Made by a program: the position numbers and the translations under genes | Shown here: piece after piece, positions 53,626 through 64,000 of the stretch | How positions within the stretch are numbered: the first letter of the stretch is position 1 | Layout: every line of letters begins with the position of its first letter | Assembly (NCBI RefSeq): GCF_003590095.1 | Contig: NC_039479.1 | Coordinates: forward strand, 5,890,001-5,954,000 | Direction of reading: 5' to 3' | Source: Trichoplusia ni | Taxonomy: Eukaryota > Arthropoda > Insecta > Lepidoptera > Noctuidae | Length of the DNA stretch: 64,000 nucleotides | The notes under the pieces: generated by a model | The model's input: the letters and a program-made list of their open reading frames with translations, nothing else | Databases searched by the model: none | Told to the model about the DNA's origin: nothing

Positions 53626-56600
53626 ACAAAGAAGTGACGAAACCTTCTCGTTTTATTCAATGTTTTGTCCTATACCCTCTACTTGCTACTGTTTGCGATA
53701 ATAAAATAAATGTGAGTATTTTTAACAGGCTTCGAAAAGGAGAATGTTCTTAATTCATATTTTCGTCTACGCTTCTTACTAGCAATTGATGTTACTAGTC
53801 CTCGCTACCAAACATTTCATAATCTTAAGTGCTTTTATTCTTTTTTTAATATGTGGTAAAATGAAAAATAAGAATAAACCTTGTTCATTTGTTCTTCAGA
53901 CGATACGATGGTGTGCTTGATTTTACTGACGGAACTTTAAAAACAGTGTATTATAATGAGCTTTTCGAAAAATGACAGCTATTAGGTACACCACACAACT
54001 TACGAAACCTAAAACATCTGTTTTTGTCTACGGATCTTATTATTCTCTTTGTTTTAATTCTTTAAACCTTGTTTCCGAAGTTAAACATTTTTGGTATGCC
54101 TTTTGACTGAAATTAAGGTTTACATGAGTTTTGTTTTATTTTTTTCAGAAACTACCTCCTTTTTTCGTTGCATCCAAAATTAAGTAGGAAAAATGCCTCG
54201 TACACAAAAAGTTATTAAAAAATACAAGAATGTCCATAAAACATTTTATTATAAACAATAATTATTAAAAAAAAACATACTTTTATATAACTTAATACAA
54301 TTGCAACATTGCGGTATTATAAATGCAATTTCTTTACACTTCTGCTCACGTTTTAACGTATTGTAATGATCAACATAAACCTTTTTATTATTGGTTAATT
54401 ATCTTGCGATGGCACTTGTATTATAATAGAGAGAGACCGCATTATACAACACATTATGCAGAGATCATTTTCGCTCTTTCTTGCATTCAATGATTGTATA
54501 GCGCGGTCTCACGCTCTTTAACGCCATCATAATAAATCACCTTTTTCATACAATAAAAAGGTAAACCGTATACCATTACTCAACTAACAGTAAATAATAT
54601 ATTACTTTGAGACACAAACGTGAAATACTGTACAATATCAGATATATATTTGAAATTCGTCTGAGTAACCTTTAGCTTTAAACCTAACTTTAAAATGAAT
54701 ACAAAAACAAATATATGTTAAAAAAAGCTGGAATGGAAATCTGTTTCATACGAGTAACATTAGAAAAACTTAAAGACAGTATTCTTTAATACTGCAGTAA
54801 TTCGTTTATGTGCATAATATGTAGTTATGACCAAATAAAGGGACTAGAAGACAGCCGAAATATCAATTCCCTCAAACGTTACTTAGGATACCGTTGTCTA
54901 AATAGATCTTTATTTGGTCAGTGACCGACGTAACATAGAAAGTACATTATATTTAAGACCTACGTTTATTTAGTCCCACCCTGTACATGAAATGAGACCG
55001 TGGACTCGAGAAGAAACAACAGAGCCATGTATGACTGCAATGACGATGACGTCATCCCAGATAGGCAAGTTCCTCGCGAGGCCACAGCCAAGAAAATTTA
55101 TAGTACATGTATTCTTTCGCGAACTTATCTAACTGAACACATCAGACTATCACACTCCATGAATATTACCCTCTTAACACGCAGACCTATAAAAGATAAG
55201 TACAAATTTATAACGTTTCGTAGACGGTTAGAGGCTCGCTATAAAATATCAAATAATTACATCCGTATTGATTAGCCGTAGAGATTATTCATTCGGCGCG
55301 ATAATTCACGTCAGGTACATCTAACGCGCCTTGTATACAAAGAAATTTTGATATTTATATACATATACTGTACTTAAATATTTTCAGAGATGAAATACAC
55401 CCAGTATACAATAAGAACCACAATCGAGTGCCCACCCAACACTTATTTATTTACAAAAGGCATATTTCGTGACAGGATTTCAGCCCTACTTTACATTATG
55501 AAGTTATTCTCTCATTTTTTTTTTTTACTATAAAACTTTCGTTACGGACTATGACCCGAATTTAACAGCAATTCTGTTTTTCTCCTGACATTACTCATGT
55601 CAAAATTCTATTTTCTCAAGTCACAATAAGGTTATTAATTCTGGGCGCATTTGCATATCGCAACAGCCTTACCGATACCGTGTTATGTACCCATACAAAA
55701 AGAACTAGTTCAGAACGGAAACAGCAAATAATATGCAAAATGTTTAAGTCAAAAGTGCTTCAAAAATATCCAACGCTCATCTAAGTCGCATTAGTAATCG
55801 TATAGTCTCTTTGCAAGATTAGTTAATTTATTTAAACACATATAGTATAAATTTTATTATATATCGACACTCGACAACATTCATATATGTATTTTACAGT
55901 ATATCCTAGTCCTTTACATATTTATTACAATTTACATGTCAAAAAGAGTATTGGAAAATTGCTATGGTATTCAAAAAAATCTTTAAAATGTGAAAAAAAA
56001 AAGAAATGTTAAATATTGTTGTCTGCACTTCAAAACTATGCACGCTACATAATTATTACAATAAGGGAAACCTATAATCAGATTTTGATCAATTAATGAA
56101 CTACACTTATATCAGAAAAAATTGTGTAAGAAAATAATGTCATCTATTCCAGCATACATTTGGTAGCTTTCAGTGTTTTTCGAGGTACAGAATAATTAAA
56201 AAAGTAAGGTCAACTCCAAGCTATCACATAGGAAAAGCTTACAGGTACATTTATCATCAAAACATGTAAGATAAAGAAACGAATATCTTTTATAGACAAT
56301 ACCCGAACATTTTCATACAAAAGTGTTTCAGCTAAGTATAAAAACAGTCAGGCAGATCGAGATCGCGAAGAAAACAACTGATGTACGATGAAACAGGAAT
56401 CCTTAACACCCTGAATGAAACCATTAACATTATATAACACCTATTTAAACATTATAGCACTACACTTGTGTATCGAGGGATACTTGATCCTTAACGTCTT
56501 CCCACGAGTTATGAAGAGAAATTATATGCACAGTAGAACGGGATGGTAGGGCGTGAATAGAGAGAAATTTGGGACGGACATCCGTTTGTTAATGCCTCAT

Positions 56601-56636
56601 GGGTTTATGTGGATACGAAAACAGCATTTAATGTTG
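53626..56636. other. Region between convergent Pde8 and CERT
   Basis: AT-rich. Part may be a longer CERT 3'UTR, since further minus-strand AATAAA signals (plus-strand tttatt) occur leftward, for example near 55446 and 54246. Contains a small inverted repeat at 54428-54517. No gene recognised; frames here lack an ATG start or similarity. Confidence 0.5.
54428..54517. repeat. 90-bp imperfect inverted repeat, possible MITE
   Basis: Left arm agagagagaccgcattatac and right arm on the minus strand agagcgtgagaccgcgctat pair over about 25 bp. It resembles tiny palindromic MITEs of Lepidoptera. Confidence 0.45.
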
Positions 56637-56642
56637 TTTATT
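56637..56642 (-). terminator. Candidate CERT poly(A) signal
   Basis: AATAAA on the minus strand, 162 bp after the CERT stop codon, in cttcaataaacaac. More distal signals exist. Confidence 0.4.
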
Positions 56643-56803
56643 GAAGTCCATCCGTCTGTAACGTGACGTGTTCAATTTTTTCTCTATTCTCTCTTATACC
56701 CCCTCCCCATTTTATACCGTTACTCGAGGGATTTTCTACGAAATGTATTGTAGTAGGATGTGTAGTGACTTAGTAGTCAAGTGGTCGTCGGCCGCTAGTT
56801 GCG

Positions 56804-56931
56804 CTAGATAGCGATGGGCTTGTCGCGGCACTGCTCCACGACGTAGTTGGTGAACCGCTTCAGGAACTTCGGGTACTCGCGCTTGTACACGGCGCGGAGT
56901 ACGCCAGCGGGCGCCCAGCCGCCTGGGTTCA
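56804..56931 (-). CDS. cert: CERT last coding exon
   Basis: 128 bp from ctgttccag to TAG at 56804-56806. Encodes [20 protein letters not shown] and KFLKRFTNYVVEQCRDKPIA plus Ile. Almost the same as [30 protein letters not shown] of human CERT. This amphipathic C-terminal helix gates the ceramide cavity. Confidence 0.97.
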
Positions 56932-59900
56932 CTGGAACAGGGGATATTGGATATAGATTTTTAGACTTACAAAAACCACAATCAATAATACTTGACAGTT
57001 AGAATAATTTAAGCATCGCGCTATCTGTATCTATTTGAGACTCTAAACCCCGTTTACACAAAATAAGATTCATAAGTATTTGTTTCATTGTTTTTCTAGT
57101 CAACCAACACTGCTGTTAACAATAGTTTAGCTTTTAGGATTAATTTAATTTTAAGAAAGTTCTATGAATCACTTTTCTAGTCTCAAGCTTAACTTATCGA
57201 AACGTAACCATTTATCTTATAATCATAATAACTCAGTTATCATCCATTAAAGTCCAGTGGTCTGGCATTTACAGCGTTTGTTAGCCTAGCAATAGTCCGT
57301 TCCCCTACATGACACTAGTACAGTAGTAGTGGCTGCACCCACCTGTGCTACAGTAGGCGATGCTGGTGGTGATGTTGTCCCGCGTGGGCGCGGCGCCGGC
57401 GGGCCAGCTGCTGCGGCACGCCAGGCACACCGTCACGAACAGGCGGATACACGCGCTCGTGTTGGCCTGCACACGTACAATACACTCTAAATATTAGTAC
57501 TGAAAGACACTATCAGGTAATAAAAAAGCTCCCGTGCGAATCAGGCCTAAGTTTTTAAATTATAATTGACACTGTTGACATAGACAGCAAATTTTACACG
57601 CTATAACACGACGAATGAGAATTGACATGCGTTTTGCTTCTGCACTCTCGCGTTTGTAGAACAACGTTTTTTTACGGGTATAGTAACTCGTGTATAAGTT
57701 CGGATTTGGTTGAATCCACCCTTAACATGTGTACCTATGTTTACTTACCGGATATTCAACATTAGTAGTGGAATGATTGGTGACGGCGTAAGTGTTGTCG
57801 GTGGACTGTCGCACGTGAGACCAGAAGAGCGCGTCCCGCTGCGACGCCGGCCAGATGCGCTTGAACGTCTGGTGGAAGACCAGCGCGTCTGAGGATATCT
57901 CCTCCACTATTGTCATCGTTTCTAGTGTCGCTGGAATTTTAAAAGGATTTTTAGTTTAATAATTGATCTATATTTAGGAGTGTTTAGGGGGGGGGGGGGT
58001 CGAATCAGGGTTTGAAAGTATAAGTTCGCAGGAGCGTGAGAGAGCGTTTGCTTATTGAAATGCAGGTTTCTTATAAATTCTGCATTTAAACGACGTAAAG
58101 AAATGCAAATTTAGATAATGAGTAATTTTTGTCAACCCTATTGGACAAATGCTCTCCTGTAAATAACGCAATGTATATATATATCTATATGTGTATAAAC
58201 ATTTGAAGAATTTAAAGAACAATATAGACAACCTGATTGAATTTGTATGTGCAAAGTAAACAACATTTTTGTAATAAAAGTTGTAAAAAAATCAATACAG
58301 CAGAAAAAAATATAAATAGTAACGATTTATAATAACAGCATACCAAACACAAATGACAAATAACAACATGACAGCTGCCATGACGCATCATTGAGTATTT
58401 AAATAATATTTACTACGGATAATCATTTATGGAATACGATACTAAAAGGTGTTTTCTGAAGGTTTTACGGATTTCACATATTTTTTTAAGTATTTATTAA
58501 ACGTGATTAGAATATAACAATACAATTAAAGACTTGCATTATTTAAGAGCTTATCATAATTAGATGGCATACCATATCAAGCAATTGTGATGGTAAAAAC
58601 GTTCTTATGGCAAAGAAATAAAGCTCATTTTAGGAGATTTTTTTAAGAATATTCCATGGTTAAGTACGATCTAGGTAATTCATGATCATGGCAATGAAAT
58701 TGTTGAAGATAATTTATCAGTGACGAATCTGTGAAGGTTTTGGCTGCAGTATTAAATGACATTTAAAAATGATCAGTATTTTGATGAATGTTCAAAAACA
58801 AATATGCTTATATTAAAATATTTTTAAATGATTGTTTTCTCTTAGCGCTCAAACGGTTGGACTGATTTGTATTAAACCACTTATAATCGACTTAGTTAAG
58901 GGTAGGTTATGTTGTTGCAGCAATAAAAGACATTCAAACTCCCAAAGCCGCAAGCAGCAGCCAATTAAAAGGGTCATAGGATTATTCTGCCTCCGGACTT
59001 TGAAACAAATACCATTAAAACGTTGATTCAGTTATTTAAAGTATGTATATATACTCACTCTCCCACTCATATCGGTATCTTGGGTTGAAGAAGTAGTGGC
59101 ACATCTCTCGCGCCGTCACGCCGCGCACTTTGTGCATCGCCTTCAGCGGGTCAGTCACCATGCCGTCAACCTCCATCTCCCTACGGACAAATGGTACATC
59201 ATCATATAATAATATGGAAATAGGCTTAGTGTATTTAGGTGGTGCATGTAAGTATGGCTGTAGGAAGTGAATAATACCATTGAAGTTTATAGTTACCACT
59301 AAGGATTGCGGGTCATGATTAAAGTGAACCTAAGCATATGTACATAGTAGAGAATATAATAATTAATAATAATTTTATCCTTTAATAATAATTTTCTTGG
59401 TACACCTAGCTTGTTTCTTAGATATATGAAAAACTATTTCTAAACAAGCTTTATGGATTATTATTAGTCCCACCTTACGATAAGAGTAAAATATTTAGGA
59501 AAACAATAGAGTAAGTTAATAGACCGCTGTAACTGTTTACGGTACCTGGCATCCATATACTTGGGATCCCGCTTTATACAGAATCTAGCATTGCAATAAT
59601 ATTGGTAATATATTATGAACTACACTTGAAACTACAGGAATTCAATAGTAGATAACTTTATAAAGATAAACAAATCTATAGTTATCATCACCTCCACCCA
59701 AAGGCCATGAAAGTGTTTACTACTTTGGGGAGATGATGATACCCATGGTCATGCAAAGAACAGAACAAAACAAGCGTGCCTGTACAAGAGCTTTTAAACC
59801 ACGACCGTTATAGTTGTCAGAGTGAGATAGCGCACTATAGCACGTGTATCGGTGTCTTGTTTCCACAGAAAACAGGAAAGAGGTTTATATCTACACAAAG

Positions 59901-62796
59901 AAAGACTTGCAGTCGTGGAAACAAGCCAGCGCTTTCACAGTGTAAAGTGACCTCTCTCTTTTACAATCTTACTTTAAGAGGTGATAGGTGGTCTGGTGTC
60001 GTAGACCAGTTACATTTTTTCAAGTCTTAGAGCTGATTGTATCGTCCAAATGTATAGTAATAACATGACTTTTAGACAATTGAGGTGAAATGTAGCTTGT
60101 CTACTGGCCCTGCAGACTTACTCCCAAAATTGTTTCGGTTCTTTTTTATATTTTGATTAGATCATTTAATTTAATAAATAATAATGGATGCGTAGTTTTC
60201 TGTTGTCCCGCAAAGGTAAATTAATAAAATTATGAATATAAAGCGACGTCACTTCTGTGTATCCGTTTTGGGAAGTCGTTTCGTCAAGAGTATCTCTTAA
60301 AATTTAAAGGCTTTAACTTCTTCCTTTTTTTTTATTGTTTTTTTTTATGTTTTTTAATCATCCTGCTGACGGACTGAAAAGTCATTTTTTATTTTATATC
60401 CATTGCCCATTGGTACTATCATCACTATTGATGCTATCGTAACAAACAAAGATTGAAAGTAACAGAGTAGCAGAGTATCCATAGAGCGTACTTCCATCAC
60501 GCCTCATATCAGGAATTAACGCTAGATCCTTACACATCAAAGTCCATCGATATGAATTCAACTAAAACAGTACTCGATACTCGCGAGCAGCCGAATATAG
60601 ATCTCGATGGCGTGCAATTGGGGAGGCCTATATCCAGCAATGGACAAAAATGGGCTGATGATGATGATGAATACTCGATTTTGTCGGGAGTAAGCCTACC
60701 GGTTTAAAACCTCATACTAAGTGCATATCTAGTATACCTACCCATTATGACAGACATAGTCCACGTACCTCCTGTACATCCGCATGTCGCCCTCTTCGGC
60801 GAACAGCTGCCAGCCGATCTCGCCGCCGACGCCTTCGAACGCCGCCTGGATCTGCTCCGTGGATATCCTGTCGATCTGAGAGCAGATAAAATATGTAACT
60901 CATTGTGCACTGTTGACCATAGAGACGGGTATATAGACGATTGTTATTTGATAACAAAATTTTTTTTTGTTCCTAAACTGCCCGGCATTAAGTCTTTTCT
61001 TCCTCTTACCATGGAAGTTTAATTTTGGAACCAAGCTTGAAAGTTCTTATGTACGAGACAACTAATAAACACGTATATGTATATTATGGACAAATTAAAC
61101 CAAGACACAAAACAAATGATTGCGCTCATCACACAAACATTTGTTCTGAGTGGGAATCGAACCAATGACATTGAATATGGACATATTTAAAGATGAAATA
61201 TGCTGCGCTGCTATGCGCTATGGCTGTTACTAGACTATTACAACAAGATTTTCGTATACACAGAAAGAAAATGTTGATAGTTTTCTTTCTAAATCGTATC
61301 ACTTCTTCCAATATGTATAATCTAAATAATTAGCAATATGTTTCCCTTATCGGACCATTAACCTAGAATATTAAATACCACGGTATTTCAATAACAAATC
61401 GCTTGAATTTAGCTTTTAGTAATTTGATGTTGGCATTAACTCGTTTTTAGGACAACCTCGAAAAGTGGAGCAGGCTTAAGTAAGAAAGTGGGGTCGCACA
61501 AACTAAGCCCTTTGTCTAAACGCAACTTTTGTTAATCACGAAGGCCGTAGTCTATCAAAATATGTTTACACTATTGAAGCACAGAAATACAACCACTATC
61601 TAAACTGTGAGTTGTGGGATTTTAAAACAATAAAAAAAAGCAAAGTTGTATGTTCTCACCCTCCACCCGTTTGAGGTCAAACCGAAATTTCAAATAGCAG
61701 TACCAACAAACCAAATCACCAAGTACTTTCATACATTTCCCCTTTTTTTATTTATACCTTAACCTGTTTTTTTATGTTTTATCCTTAAAGCACTGCATTG
61801 TCTACTTCACCTTATTATATTAAAGTCGAAAGTTCCTGAGCATATGCCAACGTTAATTACTTTTTCTGGTAGATCTATTTCAGCTGTATGAAGGATTGCA
61901 ACGCATTGCCATACACCGACAAGAAAACGAGGATGACGTAGCACGGCGGTTCAGGTTAAGTCAGAAAGGGTTTGACACTACCCATTTTCCTTCCCCGAGG
62001 AAGTGGGCGTCCATTAAGGCTTTCAGTCTCGATACATTTTCGAGTCCCGGGAAAAAAATCGAGACTCTGTCCAGTCCCGGGATTCCCGGGACAAACGAGA
62101 CTTTCGAGACTTCGAAAAATAAGCAACCTACTCAAAGCTTAGAGTGTTCATTGCATTAGAAAAAGCTCTCTCTGCTTCGACGCTTGTAGGGGGGATTGAT
62201 AACAAATAATTATAGTACTCATTTAAATGTTAATGTGACTTTTAAGATACTCAGTGAATATGAAATTGCCTCAAGTATACTATACTAGCGACCCGCCCCG
62301 GCTTCGAACGGGAGCAATGCTAATAGTAAAACTAGAGTTGAGGTCACGAGTCTTGATAACACGGCAAAATCGTCGAGACTCTCGGAATTTTCGAGACCGA
62401 GACTCCCGGGATGGAAGCCCTAGTGTCCATGAGGCAGGTCTATTTCAGCTGCCGGCCTTCGCACTGAGCATGCGCGAGTGATCCTGTCGCTCTAGCTCAG
62501 GCATTTAAAGGGGCCCGGGGTATTTTTAGTCGGTGGAAGACATATCCCCACACCGTGCCCTCGGCGTGGGTTGAAGTCATCCAAGCAAAAGGTAGTAAGA
62601 ACACATAATGCCGTACCTCTGGCCACAATGGATGCACGGTGAGCCGGTTGTCGATGGCGGGCGGCGGCAGCTCGACCTGGTCGCGCGTGTGCACGCTGGG
62701 CACGACGCGCGCGCACCGCTCCTCCTCCATCTTGTCGAAGCCCGTCTCCACGGCATCGTAGAACTCGTCGTCCGGCAGGGTCGAGTGAGGACCCTC
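56804..62796 (-). CDS. cert: Ceramide transfer protein CERT/STARD11 (gene span, six 3' exons)
   Basis: Carries ceramide from the ER to the Golgi for sphingomyelin or ceramide-phosphoethanolamine synthesis. Six exons join in frame into 280 residues plus TAG. Seen in order: EGPHSTLPDDEFYDAVE, with the FFAT motif EFYDAVE that binds VAP on the ER; a short linker; then a START domain of about 210 residues from IDRISTEQIQ to the end. Residues known to hydrogen-bond ceramide in human CERT have counterparts here: Glu in YEWET, Gln in FHQTFKRIW, Asn in TNHS and Tyr in SIAYCS; the Trp of KRIWPASQRD is also kept. PLKAMHKVRGVT and VNPGGWAP are near-exact family matches. The PH domain and serine-repeat exons lie to the right, outside the window. 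Confidence 0.95.
56932..57342 (-). other. CERT intron, no recognised feature
   Basis: 411 bp, AT-rich, borders gtgggt and ttccag on the minus strand. Confidence 0.8.
57343..57466 (-). CDS. cert: CERT exon: START beta-sheet region
   Basis: 124 bp from gtgcag to gtgggt. Encodes ANTSACIRLFVTVCLACRSS and WPAGAAPTRDNITTSIAYCS. Aligns with the NNRCVRAKINVAMICQTLV region and with DNILCKITYVA, whose Tyr contacts ceramide. Very GC-rich. Confidence 0.94.
57749..57930 (-). CDS. cert: CERT exon: START core with KRIWPASQRD
   Basis: 182 bp from attccag to gtaagt. Encodes TLETMTIVEEISSDALVFHQ then TFKRIWPASQRDALFWSHV, ending TNHSTTNVEYP. QTHKRVWPASQRDVLYLSV is the human match. The Trp is the residue that inserts into membranes in human CERT. 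Confidence 0.97.
57931..59058 (-). other. CERT intron, no recognised feature
   Basis: 1.1 kb AT-rich intron with a G run near 57986-57999. Frames such as 58832-59026 carry no recognisable protein. Confidence 0.7.
59059..59180 (-). CDS. cert: CERT exon: START N-terminal half
   Basis: 122 bp from ccgtag to gtgagt. Encodes EMEVDGMVTDPLKAMHKVRG and VTAREMCHYFFNPRYRYEWE. Human: [28 protein letters not shown]. The Glu after Trp is a ceramide contact. An A at the end joins CG of the next exon to form Thr. Confidence 0.97.
59181..60768 (-). other. CERT intron of 1.6 kb with LINE 3' end
   Basis: Holds the GATGAT-tailed LINE end at 60608-60672. Nothing else recognised. Confidence 0.7.
60608..60672 (+). 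repeat. LINE 3' end with GATGAT tail
   Basis: Reads gatggcgtgcaattggggag, then gcctatatccagcaatggac and a (gat)n tail. Near match to 6738-6815, antisense to CERT. Confidence 0.6.
60769..60875 (-). CDS. cert: CERT exon: start of START domain
   Basis: 107 bp from ctctcag to gtacgt. Encodes IDRISTEQIQAAFEGVGGEI then GWQLFAEEGDMRMYRR. Human: [21 protein letters not shown]. Confidence 0.96.
61063..61175 (-). mobile_element. SINE fragment
   Basis: Minus strand reads ttggttcgattcccactcag, then aacaaatgtttgtgtgatga and gtcttggtttaatttgtcca, the B box and body of the family at 8171-8404. The head is lost. Confidence 0.65.
62015..62422. mobile_element. hAT-like MITE, 408 bp, with 8-bp target duplication
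   Basis: Ends taaggctttcagtctcg and, on the minus strand, tagggcttccatcccggg form imperfect inverted repeats, and the flanks gcgtccat (62007-62014) and gtgtccat (62423-62430) agree in 7 of 8 bases. An 8-bp duplication and a taggg-like end fit hAT. The arms are full of cgagactcccggga-type motifs. The interior at about 62280-62330 has a further repeat head (ctagcgacccgccccggctt). No transposase frame. Confidence 0.7.
62617..62796 (-). CDS. cert: CERT exon: FFAT motif and linker
   Basis: 180 bp, phase 0 both ends, from gttaccag to gtacgg. Encodes EGPHSTLPDDEFYDAVETGF and DKMEEERCARVVPSVHTRDQ, ending TVHPLWPE. EFYDAVE is a FFAT motif matching EFFDAVE of human CERT, the docking site for VAP proteins of the ER. 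Confidence 0.96.
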
Positions 62797-64000
62797 CTGG
62801 TAACAAAGACAGATGTTTTTTTTATAAAATAGAGATTAAGTTTTAAGGTGGGCTTTGCAGAATTTATTTTTAGTTGATCTGGACGTTTATGAGAATTAGA
62901 TATAGAAGAAGAGAATTGACTGGAATTGTTATTGTAAAAACCATTTCTCCCATCCTTATTAAAATATGAATCGATAGCTTCCTAGTTTTCAATCAATATA
63001 CGAGATTTTTTTATGTACAATAATCGTAAGACACAGTATTGATTGATGTATTTCTATACATTTCCGATCGGAAATTTACAAAATGAAGCTAGGCGAAGCG
63101 GCGGAAGCTAATAAATTGCTGCATCGGTACATTTCCTAGTCAGAGTATGTCAAGGTGATAGCAGAAAAGATTGACCTAAAAGTTAGGTATCACAATAAAT
63201 ACAACATGTACCTTATATAAATATTACCTATCACCAAAACAATACCAGCGTAAGGAAGACGGTTAAGTACATTTAAATTCTTATTGACTTAATGTACTTA
63301 GTTAATTTTGCACCCTACTGAAAACATAGCGCGGTAACTAGGATTCCAAATATGACAATACAGAAACGCAAACCCCTGCGAACTAGAGTAGTTATCACTG
63401 CTTAATCTTTCTATACATGAGAAGAGGGTTTAAGAGCAGTGAACAAATAGAGGCTGATATAATAATCCCAGGCAATGTAATACACCACCACTTCATTAGT
63501 ACCATCTGTGTTTGCCATATGCTGTCTAGTCTGTATTCTATTTAATTAACTAAACAAATACAATAAATGATAACTGTAACCTCTAGATAATGTTATTCCG
63601 TGTCGATCCGCCCCACATACAGGTAAGGACGACAGACAAGTCGGTAAATGAAATTTTGTTGATTGCGCGATACACAGATGCTCTGCCCCGCATAACTATT
63701 AGTTACGATGGTGACACGCTGGTTAACCCAAGGCTAGTTTTACGAAACACGTAATGTGTAGTTTCAATTACAGGAGGTACTGGCTTTTTGAGATATCATA
63801 ATGTTGGTGTTTTGATCTCATATCAAGACGTTATTTTACCGAACACAATATATAAATATCCGAATAATTGTATGTGTCTATTGTAGACCCTTTCGGGTAA
63901 GGCAAAGGCGAGAGGGAAGACGGAAGTTCATAGATATAACAGCCATATAGATTAATGACACTTCATTTTGGTGCAGGTTGTAAAATTAAGGAGATATCAT
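62797..64000 (-). other. CERT intron, running off the window
   Basis: AT-rich, no exon or known repeat recognised. The upstream CERT exons (PH domain, serine-rich repeat) must lie beyond the right edge. Confidence 0.6.

Larger units (their letters stand above)
60876..62616 (-). other. CERT intron of 1.7 kb with SINE and hAT-like MITE
   Basis: Contains a minus-strand SINE fragment (61063-61175) and a hAT-like element (62015-62422). The stretches 61176-62006 and 62431-62616 show nothing I can name, although 62490-62610 (ggggcccggggtatttttag) looks repeat-like. Confidence 0.7.

Noticed and set aside
55000..55275. 91-codon plus-strand frame between the two genes
   Set aside because: Begins with GTG, has no similarity, and lies in the presumed 3' region of CERT on the other strand.

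Overview
The window is animal nuclear DNA, most likely from a moth or butterfly. The base composition is AT-rich, genes are split by many introns, and the intervening DNA is packed with repeats of lepidopteran character: tRNA-derived SINEs with A and B boxes, LINE 3' ends with GATGAT tails, small inverted-repeat elements and a CsRn1/Kabuki-type LTR retrotransposon. I name the order from these repeats and from the protein sequences; I do not name a species.

Two host genes account for nearly all of the window. On the plus strand, 14 exons between 282 and 51539 encode the C-terminal 682 residues of a PDE8-type cAMP phosphodiesterase: the end of a REC domain, a PAS domain, a linker with three RRxS sites, and the whole catalytic domain. 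Its upstream exons lie outside the window. All reading phases agree across the exon junctions. On the minus strand, six exons between 62796 and 56804 encode the C-terminal 280 residues of a ceramide transfer protein (CERT/STARD11), including its FFAT motif and START domain. The two genes are convergent, with stop codons 5.3 kb apart.

Region by region: 1-281 is intron ahead of the first visible Pde8 exon (282-341). One intron of about 35.6 kb (342-35970) follows. It holds a Helitron N-terminal remnant, a 73-bp tandem repeat, several SINEs, two copies of a 385-bp MITE, a MITE broken by a SINE, a 175-bp retro-insertion with a 14-bp target duplication, and a complete LTR retrotransposon (29909-35184) lying antisense to the gene. 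The next intron (36029-42087) carries a decayed pogo-like DNA transposon with TA duplications. From 42088 to 51539 the exons are close together and very GC-rich. Pde8 3'UTR runs to a poly(A) signal at about 53605. After a short intergenic stretch, the CERT 3'UTR and exons run leftward from 62796, with a hAT-like MITE in one intron. The right end is CERT intron.

Functionally, Pde8 hydrolyses cAMP and CERT carries ceramide from ER to Golgi; I see no evidence that they work together. The most notable objects are the LTR element, whose two LTRs look identical and whose gag and pol are joined by a TAATG overlap, and the Pde8 features: RRxS sites around a symmetric exon, and a serine in place of the usual Asn/Gln of the class I PDE signature. 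I did not find a clearly new biological system.
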